This document shows positions 10,958 through 22,100 of a stretch of 64,000 nucleotides of DNA, piece after piece (the first letter of the stretch is position 1; the number at the start of each line of letters is the position of its first letter). Location: positions 310,001-374,000 of the forward strand of contig BCHS01000012.1 of assembly GCA_039545275.1 (NCBI GenBank). Reading direction: 5' to 3'. Both the position numbers and the translations under genes were made by a program. The stretch comes from Pseudomicrostroma phylloplanum. Taxonomy: Eukaryota > Basidiomycota > Exobasidiomycetes > Microstromatales. The notes below the pieces were generated by a model, which worked only from the letters and a program-made list of their open reading frames with translations, was not told the origin of the DNA and did no database searches.

Positions 10958-12388
10958 CCCTCGTGGTGACCGACTAACCCGAGCCTTGACTCACCCCGCT
11001 CGCTTGCTGAGGTCTGTTTGCGAGCGGGGGCTTTGGAGCGGAAGCAAGCCACCTACTCCCGACAATTCCATTATTATTGTTGCTTTCGTCACTGCTTGCG
11101 CCAGTCTGAGCTATCAGGCGGCTCGTCTGTCTGATCGATGTCGCCGCTGGCTGTATAGCTCGGCGGACCTCTATGGTGAAGGTGAGGCGCGGCCGGCGAA
11201 CTTTATGTCAGCACGGCCTCGCGCCGAATTTCCGTCCGCATACCAGACACCTTTTCCGCAACGTCCGAGCGGGGACACACGGGCGCGACGCGCCCCTGCG
11301 AACCGGATGCGCCTGTTGTTGATCATCAGCGCCTCTTGCTGATCATCAGCACCTGTCGTTGATCATCAGCATTGATGTGGTGTTCGATCGCGGGCAGATT
11401 GGCCAGCATTTTACGATTCCCGGTGGAGCAGGTGGGGCGATCCGCACGAGAAAGGGCGGGCAAACAGGGAGTCGCTCTCGCGAGAAAAGCAGAGGCCGGC
11501 GGTCCGGCAACATTGACCTTGTGGATCCCCTGCCCACCGCTGCTGCAAGGATGGATTCTTGGCCCACTCGAGAGGACGCTGACTCGCCGCCGGACAGTCT
11601 CAGCGGGGCAGAAGGCCGTCGAAAGAGTCTTACCCTAGATCGGGGTCGGGGAGAATATGGTGACGCACCTGTCACATAGCGGATTTATCTCAGAGAGCTG
11701 CAATCGACGAGTCAGACATCGAGAGGTGTGCCTTCGCCTGAGGCGCAGCGTCTGAGTATGTCCGACGAGGGTCCAAGTCGAAGCAGCCATCGGAGCCAAG
11801 ATTGCGAGGCTTGGCTTGCTTGCTAATGCCGGCGCCACGCGCTTTGGCCTCGCGTCGCCACCCTACGCTCCGCTTTCGGCTTTCGGCCAGGGCTCAATTC
11901 CGGCGCCTCGGTGCTACCGATGGGGCAGTGGAGCGGAGCTGTCGAGGTGGACATGTGTACATGCAACGCTCAGGTCGGGTTGTGCATCTACACAGCTCTA
12001 CACGACCGCTTCCCAAGGAAAGGGCCGATCGCGCCTTGCAGCTCTGCTGCATAGAACACGTTACGCCATCGACCAGGAGAAGTAGACCCTCCCCGTTGCC
12101 CGGTCTCATTGCAGTCACCGTGATCCATCGCTTGGAGTGTATGAGGCTCGGACAATTCCAGCTTGCCCTGTAGGCCTTGCCTTGGCCTCTCCCCCTACCA
12201 CTCTCCCACTTCGAAACTGGTTGTTCGTAACGAGCGTTGCTCTCGCTCTTCGATACCAACGTTTTCGACCAGCATAGGCACTACCAAGCCTCAGATCTGG
12301 CCAAACACCCGACGATCTGCGCTCGCCCCTCGTCTCGGTGCACATTCCCCATCATCTTCACCCGCAATCATCTGCTCAAACCCTCGTA
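10958..12388. other. 1.4-kb intergenic region
   Basis: It holds the 3' region of the DDT-PHD gene and the presumed promoter of the next plus-strand gene. The one clear structure is a three-unit tandem repeat at 11311-11370, listed separately. Short reading frames here have no recognisable protein character. Confidence 0.45.
11311..11370. repeat. Three tandem 20-bp units with a TGATCA palindrome
   Basis: Three consecutive 20-bp units (11311-11330, 11331-11350, 11351-11370). Each ends in the invariant 10-mer GATCATCAGC, preceded by a variable 10-mer (GCCTGTTGTT, GCCTCTTGCT, ACCTGTCGTT). Every unit holds the palindrome TGATCA at exactly 20-bp spacing. It is not a CRISPR, because there are no unique spacers between conserved repeats of the usual length. 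Confidence 0.9.
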
Positions 12389-15300
12389 ATGCATTCGACC
12401 GAGCCGCTCGGCCGGTCGAGCAAGACTGCGTCTCCGGAGGGAGTGTTGTCTCCTCAAGACTTCGGTAATCCTGTCTCACGTAGGCCACAATTCAGGGCGA
12501 GGGGAGAGCCCACTTCGCCAAAGAGCTCTCTCTCTCGTCCTCGTACGCTTCCCAAAGTCACCTCAAATCTGGAGTCGGGCGCTCCTGTGCAGGAGCCTCT
12601 GCCAGTACCTTCCTCCGTCAGGGTCGCAACCTGGTGCAATGCAGTAGGTCCTAGTAGCTCTGCTCAGAATTTCAATTCTGCGCCAACGAGAACAGCGCAA
12701 TGTACCAGAACGCTATCCTCCGACACTTTTGGACGTAGGGACTCGACCACGGAGGACTCCCCATATCCCTCGCGCCATTTCGAAGATGAAGACAGCGTGG
12801 AGATGAGACAGTCGATGTCCGCCTCAACCTACGAGTCCGATCATGAGAAGTCCAGCTTGTCTTGCGAGCAAAGCAGCGCAGCTGGCGACTACAATGCCAG
12901 CGAGACTACGCCTGCTACTCCGCAGACGGCGGCCTGGCGCAAGGAGGCCGACGAGGAGTGGGAAGCTCGCTTCGACAAGAAATTCAGATCGCCGTCACAA
13001 CACCTGTCTCCAAGAGCCAGCTTGCTCGACCCTGCAAACATTGTCTACGAAACAGGCAGCAGTCCCAAGGGCACTACAGCCGCTTCTACGTCGACAGTAC
13101 CTCTGTTCAAGGTACACAATCCCTTTACCGACAGAACGGCCACAAAGGAGATGAAGGTGGCCGGCTCTGCTGGTGTGCCAGGCATTTCGTCCCCGTACTT
13201 TGCTTCACACGACCACTGGCGTCGCTCGTTGCCCCAGAACACCGACAGCGGACCGAATCATCCCGAAGCCTGGAATGCCTGGAAGAGCTTTGGTGAGGGA
13301 CCTAGAAGGAGCACAGGCGGAAGCTCTAGAGGCCATCCTGATGCCGTCGAGTCGACGACATCCAGGAACAACAGCATGGTCAGCTCTACCAGTTCCTCCA
13401 GCCGTGGTGCTTTGACGCATCGTACGAGTAACAGCAATTTCCTGGCCGGTCTCCTCGGGCGCGAGCTTAGCAGCCACTCGACGACCTCAACGGAAGCTAG
13501 TGGTAGTGCTGCAGGTCACGTTATGCCCAAAACAGATCTCAAGCACCTTTTCAGACGGAATCCGAAGCTGAGCAGGGCCCCAAGTAGTGAGGGGCTCGGA
13601 CAGATGGGAAAATACAATGCAACAGAACGCTGCGAAGGAAAAGGCTCGCCGCTCAAGACAGCTTTTCCTTTGCCTCAAGAGTCTGCGAGGAATACACTGC
13701 CAGCAAAAGCCAAGCGAAGGATGTCCATGCCATCGCGACAGGCACAGAATGCATCGATGGTCTACAACGGCATGGTAACATCTTTCGGAGGTGAACCTGC
13801 CGACTTGGGCCTCCCTAAAGCAAGGCGCGATCGAGCGACGTCGGTCCATCGATATGCTTCGGGACCGTTTTCATCGAGCGCTATGCCTAGCCCAACTGAG
13901 GAGAGACTCTGCAGCCAAGGCGATTCCATAGCAAAGCCTCGTTCGCAGATGTCTGTTCGTTCACAAGTCTTCGGCAACGGCAGCAGTGCCCACCGTCCTC
14001 GTAGCCGGTCCGACGCTGAGGTCCATTGCAGCGAGACACTCACGAATCCCCAGAATTCTCCGTCCGTCTTGCGAAGGGTCTTTGTACCACCGGTGCAGAT
14101 GGATCCCCACGATGAGGAGCAGCATACAGCATCCGAGCTTAGCGCGGACGAAGGAATCGGCGAGGCCGAGCAGGTCGTAGGCAACAATGGCCACGACCTG
14201 CCGCAAATACATCGTGAAGCCAGCAACGAGACCTCTCGCAAACCCCAACCGCCCGTACCAGCCTTGCCAATCGAGCTAGCGCTTCCTCCGCAAGTGATGA
14301 AACCGTCGCGCTTGGCAGCTGGAGAGAAAGAGGAAGCGACATTCATGAGCCGATCGAGCAGTTCCAGAAGCTCTCGCACAAAGGCTTCTGCAGGCGCTCT
14401 GCTCAGTCCAACGAAGCTACTCAGGCGTCTTGCTTCACGCGACGGCCTCTCAAGTAGCAGTCGCGGCCAAGGCCTTTCGCTCGATGCAAGTCACTACGGG
14501 AACTACTCGCCTAGCAAACAACCCCGACCCTCGAAGCCAGAGGGTCAGACGACCTTGAATAGAAGCCCGGCAAATAGCACCTCCGCCAGCCACTCAACAC
14601 AGAAGAGCCCGGAAATCTCGCTTCCTCGACGCAAGACAGCGCCTGCAGAGCCAGAACGCACCCCACGCAGTCGAAGGCCTAGTCTCGTATGGACCGGTCA
14701 CACGACTTCTGTCTTGCCGAATGGCACAGAGCAGCATGCCACTGCCAACGCAACACCTTCTCTGGAAGCGGCGCCTGCAGGATCTGATTCGCCGACCGGA
14801 CAGGACCCGTCACCGAGTCAAATGTGTGTACCTTCTTCTCTAGGGCTGTACATGATGCCTTCACAGGGACTGGGGACCCCGAGTGATGTTCCAGCATTGG
14901 ACAGCACGAGCAGCAGCGACAGTGCCTCGTGGGAATGCAGTCCGGACTCTGCCACTAGCACTGGCCTACCTTCCCCATTTTCCCCAATGAACGAGACACG
15001 AATGGCGCAGCCGGCACTTACAACAGAGGCAGGGGCGAGCGACGAGGGAGTGATGAGCGCCTCACCGCGGTATCATCCTCCCACTCAGTGTCAATCGCTG
15101 TATCAGCGCAGACGATCTGCAACGCTGCCTGCTGCACCTGGCGCCAGCAGTCCTGCACCGGATCCCATTTGCCTCGACCTTGATTGCAAGAGGGCCGACA
15201 CGACGCAGACAAGGACGATGTGCCTCTCCGACATTGGCTCCGTTCTAGGTGCCGATGTCTCGCCGGAACTCAGCTCAAGCTCGCAACCAGTCTCCCCAAG

Positions 15301-15643
15301 TAAGCAAGCATTCCGAGCTCCTATGCCACCTCGTCCGCCTCGAAGAAACGTAGCCGGAAGCGGTTCGCTATCGTACTTTGGCCTGGCGAGTGCTGCGCCC
15401 AGCGGCCTCCGCGCAATGACCCCTCCATCTCCGGCCACTCAAGGTGGTCTAGTCCTTGGGCCTGCTACGGCCAAGTCTCTTCATTGCTGGGAGCAGCAGG
15501 GGCAGGTCAGCGGGGGAGGAGTAAATCAGAGCGGGAGTCCTGGCAAAACTTCTTCGACCGCGCGTGCTCGCATTGAGAAGTTCTTTGGCGGAGGGATGAG
15601 CTCTGGAAATCGCAACGTCCACAAGGGGTCGTTGGCACCATAG
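12389..15643 (+). CDS. Large Ser-rich disordered protein of unknown function
   Basis: An uninterrupted frame of 1,084 residues from the first in-frame ATG, too long to be chance in this context. Composition is dominated by Ser, Pro, Thr, Arg and Gln, with many SP/TP sites and Arg-x-x-Ser patches, and there is no obvious globular domain, signal peptide or membrane segment. A slightly more ordered stretch near residues 195-215 reads AAWRKEADEEWEARFDKKF. The C-terminus carries proline-rich motifs (PMPPRPPRR), possible SH3 ligands, and a short basic/aromatic segment ARIEKFFGGG. I do not recognise the family. The composition suggests a phosphorylated scaffold, for example in polarity or signalling, but that is a guess. 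Confidence 0.7.
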   Translation: MHSTEPLGRSSKTASPEGVLSPQDFGNPVSRRPQFRARGEPTSPKSSLSRPRTLPKVTSNLESGAPVQEPLPVPSSVRVATWCNAVGPSSSAQNFNSAPTRTAQCTRTLSSDTFGRRDSTTEDSPYPSRHFEDEDSVEMRQSMSASTYESDHEKSSLSCEQSSAAGDYNASETTPATPQTAAWRKEADEEWEARFDKKFRSPSQHLSPRASLLDPANIVYETGSSPKGTTAASTSTVPLFKVHNPFTDRTATKEMKVAGSAGVPGISSPYFASHDHWRRSLPQNTDSGPNHPEAWNAWKSFGEGPRRSTGGSSRGHPDAVESTTSRNNSMVSSTSSSSRGALTHRTSNSNFLAGLLGRELSSHSTTSTEASGSAAGHVMPKTDLKHLFRRNPKLSRAPSSEGLGQMGKYNATERCEGKGSPLKTAFPLPQESARNTLPAKAKRRMSMPSRQAQNASMVYNGMVTSFGGEPADLGLPKARRDRATSVHRYASGPFSSSAMPSPTEERLCSQGDSIAKPRSQMSVRSQVFGNGSSAHRPRSRSDAEVHCSETLTNPQNSPSVLRRVFVPPVQMDPHDEEQHTASELSADEGIGEAEQVVGNNGHDLPQIHREASNETSRKPQPPVPALPIELALPPQVMKPSRLAAGEKEEATFMSRSSSSRSSRTKASAGALLSPTKLLRRLASRDGLSSSSRGQGLSLDASHYGNYSPSKQPRPSKPEGQTTLNRSPANSTSASHSTQKSPEISLPRRKTAPAEPERTPRSRRPSLVWTGHTTSVLPNGTEQHATANATPSLEAAPAGSDSPTGQDPSPSQMCVPSSLGLYMMPSQGLGTPSDVPALDSTSSSDSASWECSPDSATSTGLPSPFSPMNETRMAQPALTTEAGASDEGVMSASPRYHPPTQCQSLYQRRRSATLPAAPGASSPAPDPICLDLDCKRADTTQTRTMCLSDIGSVLGADVSPELSSSSQPVSPSKQAFRAPMPPRPPRRNVAGSGSLSYFGLASAAPSGLRAMTPPSPATQGGLVLGPATAKSLHCWEQQGQVSGGGVNQSGSPGKTSSTARARIEKFFGGGMSSGNRNVHKGSLAP

Positions 15644-16005
15644 ATTGAGCGCAGAGGAGGTTTGAGCCTCTGCCGAGTAGATACGATCGACTTTAATTGA
15701 TACCCACAGACGACGTCACGTATACCGCTGCACTGTTCCTTAACAAAAGCTCTTCTCGCGTCGTATTCCGTTGTTTCCCTCGTACTTGTATAATAGATGT
15801 TACGACCTTCGTTATTTTTCACTATAATTGAACGCACTGCATTACATCGCATCACATATGAATGCGCCAAACGGATTCATGGGTCTCCTGCTCTAGGTTC
15901 TTTGATTGCGAGGTACATTGGCCAAAGGACATCTGCGACATTTGCAGCGTAGAGACGCATAAAGATCGAATTTGGAGAACATGAAGGGCTACAAAGCACC
16001 GCGCA
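15644..16005. other. Convergent 3' region
   Basis: About 360 bp between two converging genes. It is AT-richer than its surroundings (15690-15860), as expected of 3' untranslated and terminator sequence. No coding signal. Confidence 0.5.
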
Positions 16006-17891
16006 TCACGCGGTAATGTCCAGCTTGCTCATCATCCCCTTCATCTTGCCCATCATGCCCGTCTTCTCCTTGGGCTGTCTGTACCCTTGATCATCATCAT
16101 ACCCCTTGTTACCTCCACCGCGCATATTGCTGATTTTGCCCTTGACTTTGGCAACAGGACCTTCGTTGTCTCCTCCGCCCCCTCCACGTAGTCCATTGAT
16201 CTTGCCCTTAATTTTGGAAACGGGCCCTCCTCCTCCCTCGTTGCCATAGTCTGCCACATCTTGATTGTTGTGGTCGTAGTACCTCTCCTGCCCGCCACCA
16301 TTGCGACCACGCTGCTGACGGTAGTTGTAGCCAGTGGAATTGTATCGGTCTTGGGCGTCTTTGCGTCCGTTGCCGCCGCCTCCGCGGGTACGACCGCCAC
16401 CATTGTAGTAAGGGACTTCCTCGTCCTCTTCTGCGTAGAAGCGGTCGTAATCATCGCCCTCGCCGTAGCCGCCGTCCTCCGCCTCCTCATCGTCGTAGTA
16501 CTGATCGTTGTAGGAGCGCTCGTTCCTGCTGGTCGGTAGAGCTGGAGGCATGAGGGTTGGTGAATCTGCAGTCAGCCTCTTGCGATTATCATTGGCGCGT
16601 ACAGCACGTCTACTCACGATTCCAGTCCGGCACGTCGTTCTTTCTCCTATCGCCTCGATCATACTTCGTCGGGCCATTGGGGTCGGGGCCATTGGACATC
16701 AAGTACGAAGGAGGGGGTGGGGCCCTACGCGACTTTTGAGTAGACTGACGCTTACGTGAAGACCTCTCCCTGCCACCTCGGTCGTCGTAGTCGCGGTCGC
16801 GCTCACGAAGATCCCTGTCTCGAGCTCGTCTAGATTCCTTCTCGCGAGGGTAGCCGACACCAGTCTCGCGGGAACTGTAACGACGGTCACCCTCCCGGCG
16901 CGCATATCGCTGCTCCTTCTCCCGCTCTCGGTAGGGGTCCGATTCGCGTCTTCTGCTAGAGCGATGCTTGATCGGATCGGATTCCCGCCTGTATGACTCT
17001 CCTGCAACCATACCCAGGTCGCGTCTGCTGCTTCGTCTCCTGCGTCTCTCGGCCTCCTCGTCGTCCCTGTAGTCGCGCCTCTCCCGTGGAAGGTGGGTCG
17101 ATTCACGTGGACGAGCCATCGACCTACGCACATCTCCGTTGCGTCTGTCTCGATCCTCGCCTCCCCTTCGAACGGCACCACTCCTTCGCCTGCCCACGAG
17201 AGTAGAAGAGTCATCTTCGTAGTATCCCTCCTGCTCCTCGCGAGGGTCCGAGTGGTACTGGCCTCCAAAATAGCCAGCAGCGGCGCCCGCATCTGGCGCA
17301 TATCTGGCATCGTAGGTACCTTGTCCAAGGTTCCTGGTGCTTTGACGCCGCAGATCCCTCTTCTCTTGGGTAGCGCGAGGGTAGCCGCGGCCTCCGTCCT
17401 CGTAAGGATCTTGAAGGTCTCGGCGACTGCGAGGGGCTGCGAGGCTCCTACGTGACTTTCTGCGATCACCATAGTCATGGGGGCTCTCTTCTTCCCTGTC
17501 ATAGGCGTCGCCGCCGTAGACCTGTCGCGTTGATCTTCTCTGGCGAGAGGCTGGATCCGGCTGCTGATAAATGTCTCGCCTGCTTGTAGGCTGGGCAGAC
17601 GCTCTTGCACTTCTTCGCCTCTGCTGTTGGGGCGTCATGTCAGACTCGCCGGCGTAGCCACGTCTGTTGCGAGAGACTGGGCCTGGATTCCAAAGAGAGC
17701 AAGGTGGTAAGCATTTCCCTTCCACTGCGTCCTCCTAGGCGCCGATGGCTGTTCTCACCAAACTGTCCCACATCGTCGTCCTCACTCATTTCATCGTAAT
17801 CGTCATACACGCCATTGTTGCTCTCCTCCTCCACCTCGGAATAGTAGGGTGAGCCACGGCGCCTCCTGGATGAACGCTCCCTGGTAGCCAT
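16006..17891 (-). CDS. Arg/Ser/Asp/Gly-rich low-complexity protein with KxKGKI repeats
   Basis: Exons 17891-17759, 17682-16618 and 16565-16006 join in phase at both introns (76 and 52 nt), giving 585 residues. The N-terminal 45 residues are acidic after a basic start. Residues 60-390 are a dense mixture of RRSSRR, REREK, DRDYDDR and RSTR patches like RS/RD-type RNA-associated proteins. The last 185 residues are Gly/Tyr/Asp-rich and hold two related units, PVSKIKGKINGLRGGG and PVAKVKGKISNMRGGG, then GMMGKMKGMMSKLDITA at the end. No RNA-recognition motif or other fold is seen. The RGG-like and RS-like composition suggests nucleic-acid or condensate association, by inference only. Gene family unknown. 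Confidence 0.7.
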
Positions 17892-19131
17892 TGTGCAGAA
17901 TCAGGGTCAAGGCAGCAGGGTGGGGTATGGATGGCACTGGTAGAGGGAGGGGTGAGAGAGGGCGAGGGAGGGAAGAGGAAGAAAGAATGAAGAAGGGGGA
18001 TGTCTGGGGGACAATGCGGGGGAAGGGGCTTTTAACAGACGAGCAGGGCACAGGGCGGAGAGCAGATCCAGCTACGAAGTATCATGACGACGCCGAGGTG
18101 GGCACCCAGGCAGAAAGTAGCTTCGCCTCACTTGATCCGACGGACTGATTAGAGGTGCAAGGGAGCCCAGCGGCCTCTTGGAGGTGCCGTGGCTGCTCAA
18201 TGCATCGATCTTTCTCATTTGTCTGAGCCTCCAAAGTGCCCTTTCACGCCTTGCCTGCTGCAGCCTCATGTCCGGTGGGACAGCTCCTCCCACTCTAGCT
18301 GCTTGCTCTCCCCGCCCTCCTTCCCTTTTTCTGCTGCCGGCCTTGCAGCACTGACGATGCGCCTGGCGTTGCGTTGCGTCGGCCCCTTCGACTGCCCGCC
18401 GCCCCCACGAGCCTTGGTCTGGTTGCCGAGGGTGCGGTGCTCCGCGCCTCTTCTTCTTTGCTGCAGCGCTACTGCACTCCGCCCTCGCCTACACCGCCCA
18501 CCCCTCGATCCCCACACAATCCCTCACCTCGCCTCGTCGTTCCGATCTCGGCTCGATACGAACCCTCATCGAGACATCAGGCAGTCAGTGAGACGGACAA
18601 CCTCCGGAACAGCTTTCTGGCTGGCTGAATGGCTTGTTCGTTCAGACGCAAGCGAAGGGCGCGGTGAAGCCATAAATTGCAGTGAAGCAAATGAGTGAGT
18701 TCGGATGTCTCACCCGCCTCTAGCGTATCAGGAAATGTCTCGGCCTTCTTTCCGAAAGTTGCGTGTGTGGCGCCTGAGACTTGGCGCAGGGCGTAGGGAT
18801 GGGCGGCGGCGGCGGCGGCGGCGATTTACGGCAGAGGCATACATGACGCACACAAGTGGATGCAGAGCGCCTTCTAGCAGATCGAGCACATTTCATGACT
18901 AGTTGATATCTTAGAAGCGCCGGAACAGGATATGAGGTGTAGCTGAGTGCTGGGAGAGGGTAGATGAATGGATGGATGATATGGGTGACAACAGAGGAGC
19001 GTGAGGCACGAGGACCCAGAAGCGAGCCGGAGAGATTTGGATGTGCGGGGGTGGTAGTGTAGTAGTGTGAAGCCCAGAAGATCCAACGATGTTAGCCCAC
19101 CTCTCCATCGTCTCTCACCCGTAGTTTCCCC
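17892..19131. promoter_or_regulatory. 1.2-kb intergenic and promoter region
   Basis: It contains the upstream region of the low-complexity protein gene (minus) and the 3' region of the areA-like gene (minus). A GGC trinucleotide run sits at about 18803-18824. The minus strand is C/T-rich just upstream of 17891. I see no supported gene. Confidence 0.4.
18803..18824. repeat. GGC trinucleotide run
   Basis: About seven perfect GGC units in intergenic DNA, directly visible. Confidence 0.85.
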
Positions 19132-22100
19132 TCACCAGCCGTGCTGATGATAATTCGGGAATCCACCAGGCCACATGACCTTCTTCCTGCCTCCTCCCCT
19201 CCCACGATCTGCTGCCTCGTCCAGCGCGCGCCGCGCATCGCTACTGCTACTGCCTTCCTCGTCCGAAGTCTGAGCGCTGTTGGGCCTGCTGGCAGGCCCG
19301 CTCTGGCTTCGGTGGAAGGCGGGCGGGTGGAGCATTCCATCGTGGCCGTTGCCATTGCCTCCGTGGTGCCCGCCAGGATGATTGTGCTGATGATGAGCGG
19401 TCGAAGCTGAGTGCGGCAGGTGCGGTGTAGACCGCGAGTGCTGATGCAATGAGGAGGTCCTCTGACTCGAGCCGCCCTGAGGCTCACCAAGCCTAGCATT
19501 AGCAGCAGCGTACTGTTCGCTCGCAGTTTGGTTGTGGCCCTGCGTGAGGGGGCGGAGTTGTCCACCGCCCAACACCGTCTCCCTTCTTGGGGCTCTTGCA
19601 ACTGGAGCAACAGCAGGGGCGTCTCCTGCTCCACTCACTTGCGCACCTGTGCTTGTGGCTCGACTAGCGGCAGTTGAGGGGTTGCCTCCGATGCCCAGCA
19701 TCCTGTTCCTCGACTGTCGCTCCCAGAGCAAATTCTGCCTCAGACTTTCGGAGAGCTCATCGCGCAACATGTTCCTCCTCGTGGTGCGAGGCGTCTGAGG
19801 CGCTGCAGGAGTAGGCAGTGGGAGGGACTCTCTTCGATGGGAGGAGACACCTGTTGCCTGGACCGGCTCTGGAGGTGCGGGTGGTGAATCGTCACTGGCA
19901 GATGCAGCTCGCTCGCGAGATCGATCATTCGAAGCGGATCTGCTCTGACGCGACCCCTGCTGTTGCTGGAGCATCCTCTCGGTCGAGGCAGTCGACTCGG
20001 CGACGGTGGCATCACTTCTAGACGATTTGCGAGAGGTAGACCTGCGAGACGAAGTACTCTTGCCCCTCGGTCGAGAAGCTGTGGTGAGGTACTCGTCCTC
20101 TGCATCCGACTCCAGCGCTCCACTGCCCGCATCAAGGGTCGTTGTCGTGTTCAGAACAGGCAGAGCGACGGCACTCTTGGACGCACGGAGCGGTCCTCCG
20201 GCGTCAGATGCCCGAGGCAGGCTGCCGATGAGCGAGGGCGGCCTGTGCTGCCTGCGCTCGCTCTTCTGTCCAGTGGTCGAGGATGGACGAACAATCGTAG
20301 CGCCCGAGCTTCCGCGAAGGTCAGCAGCAGAGGCATGCGGACGTCCATGAAGCTGTCCTGGAGGTGAATGCGGCTCCTGCTCGGGGTGGAAGAGCGAGCT
20401 GAGCAGTCCACGTGCAGGTGCAGGCTGAACTTGCGGTTGGCTCGCCTGCAGAGGAGTCTTGGGCCTTGGCGGCACGATGTTGGGTAGATCTGCGGTACTG
20501 GCAGACCTTACCGGGATCTTTTGGAACAAGGACTTCTGGTGCTCTTCCTCTGCACGACGACGACGGCGAGCAGCTTCATCCGCACGGCGGCGTTCCTCCT
20601 CTGCCTCAGCTGACGTGTCGCTTGACCACTCATCTTCATCATCATTCTGCCAGTCATCCTCCTGGACGACTTCTTCTGCAGGCTCTGGTATACTGGGGCG
20701 CCGCTCCGCTTGTACTGTAGCTTGGCTCTTACTGCTGGCCGCGGCAGGGGCAGGCGCTGTGGTACTCGGCGTGGGAGCGACTTCAGCTTTCTTGCTGGTT
20801 GTAGCTGGCGCACTTTTTGCCTCTGACTCAGACTCCTCGTCTGAGAAGCCATCTACCTCGTCCTCTTGTTCATGTTCCTCCTCGTCTGCACCCATAGTGA
20901 ACTTCACTGGCTTGTTCTTCTTTGCATGCTGCTTCGTCACCAAAGCAGGCTTTGCAGGCCCTTTCATGGCCGCAGAAGGAGCGAGCGTCGCTGGCGGAGC
21001 AGCCCCTGTGGCGGCAGCAGCTTTGGTCATCATGAGTCCCGCAGCAGCTAGACGGCCCGTACTACCCCTGCCTCCGCCTGCTTTGCCCTTCCCTTTGTGA
21101 AGACTTGCACCAGATCGATTGCGATGAGCGCTACTCAGGCCGCCTGAGCGTACGTCGGTCTTGCTTTTGTTGGGCTTGAGAGGAGCTGCTTCAGACTTCG
21201 CTTCGTCCTCGTGCGCCGTAGCCAGACCATTGTCAGCCGCGCCCGAAGCGGTGCGAATTTCAGCTGCAGGTTGAGAAGGACCAGCACGGTCATCATGGAA
21301 GTCATGAGCGTCATCGTCGTAGCTTTTGCTGACGGAAGCAGAGAGGAAGAATTTTGCCTTCTTTCCATCTTGGCCTCGCGCTGCGAGTGGGTTGCTCTTG
21401 TCGGATTCACGCTCCTTCGTGTTAGCTGGTACTGGCCGAGACTGAGTCTCTGCCGTCTCGCTCGCGCTCTTTTCGTCACGAACGGCAGCAAATGGGCTGC
21501 GCTGCAGCGGCTGGGTCGGCGGAGGCAGCTCAGACTGTGCTCCGGAAGCTTCGCCAGTCGGCTCGCCTCTCACGGTCTCTAGAGTTCCTACCGAGTCCGT
21601 TCGCGCAGTGGAAGGTCTAACTTCGTCTGGAATGCCAGCGTGCCTTGCCTCGAAGCCAGACCCAGCAGGAGCACTTGAATGTGAGGCGGCAATGAGCTCG
21701 TCTTCCTCTGCTTGGCCCTCTGCGATATTCGACTTGAGCATGTCGATGGCCTCTGATCCTTGGAAAGATCTCCTCTCGTGAGCCACGCCAAGCCCACGCC
21801 TCTGATGTTCCTGTGCCAAGCGCGTGAGGTCGTCTGACTCAGTGCCGGTGGCTAGACTCTCCAGAGCAGCCTGGAAGCTCAGGGGCCGTGAGCGATTGGC
21901 CTTCCGCAGATTGGAATAGCGCACTCGGGCTCGACTGCCAAAAGCGGATGAGGAGGATGAGGCAGCCCGCTTGCGATCGCTGACTGCTTCGCTCGTGCCT
22001 AACGGCAGGGCATCTGGAATTCGTCTCCTGAAGCTGGCATTTGCTGCGACTGTTGGAGGCGACTGAAGGCCTGAAATATCTGTTGCAGCAGTAGCAGCGT

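Noticed and set aside
11311..11370. CRISPR array
   Set aside because: Units are only 20 bp, contiguous, without unique spacers, and the genome is eukaryotic.
10958..12388. Several plus- and minus-strand frames of 60-125 residues
   Set aside because: Overlapping in many frames with no motif, start context or in-phase introns that would support any of them.
20459..21100. Plus-strand frame with hydrophobic Leu/Ala stretches
   Set aside because: Antisense to the disordered acidic part of the areA-like gene; the hydrophobic look comes from reversed Glu/Asp/Ser codons.
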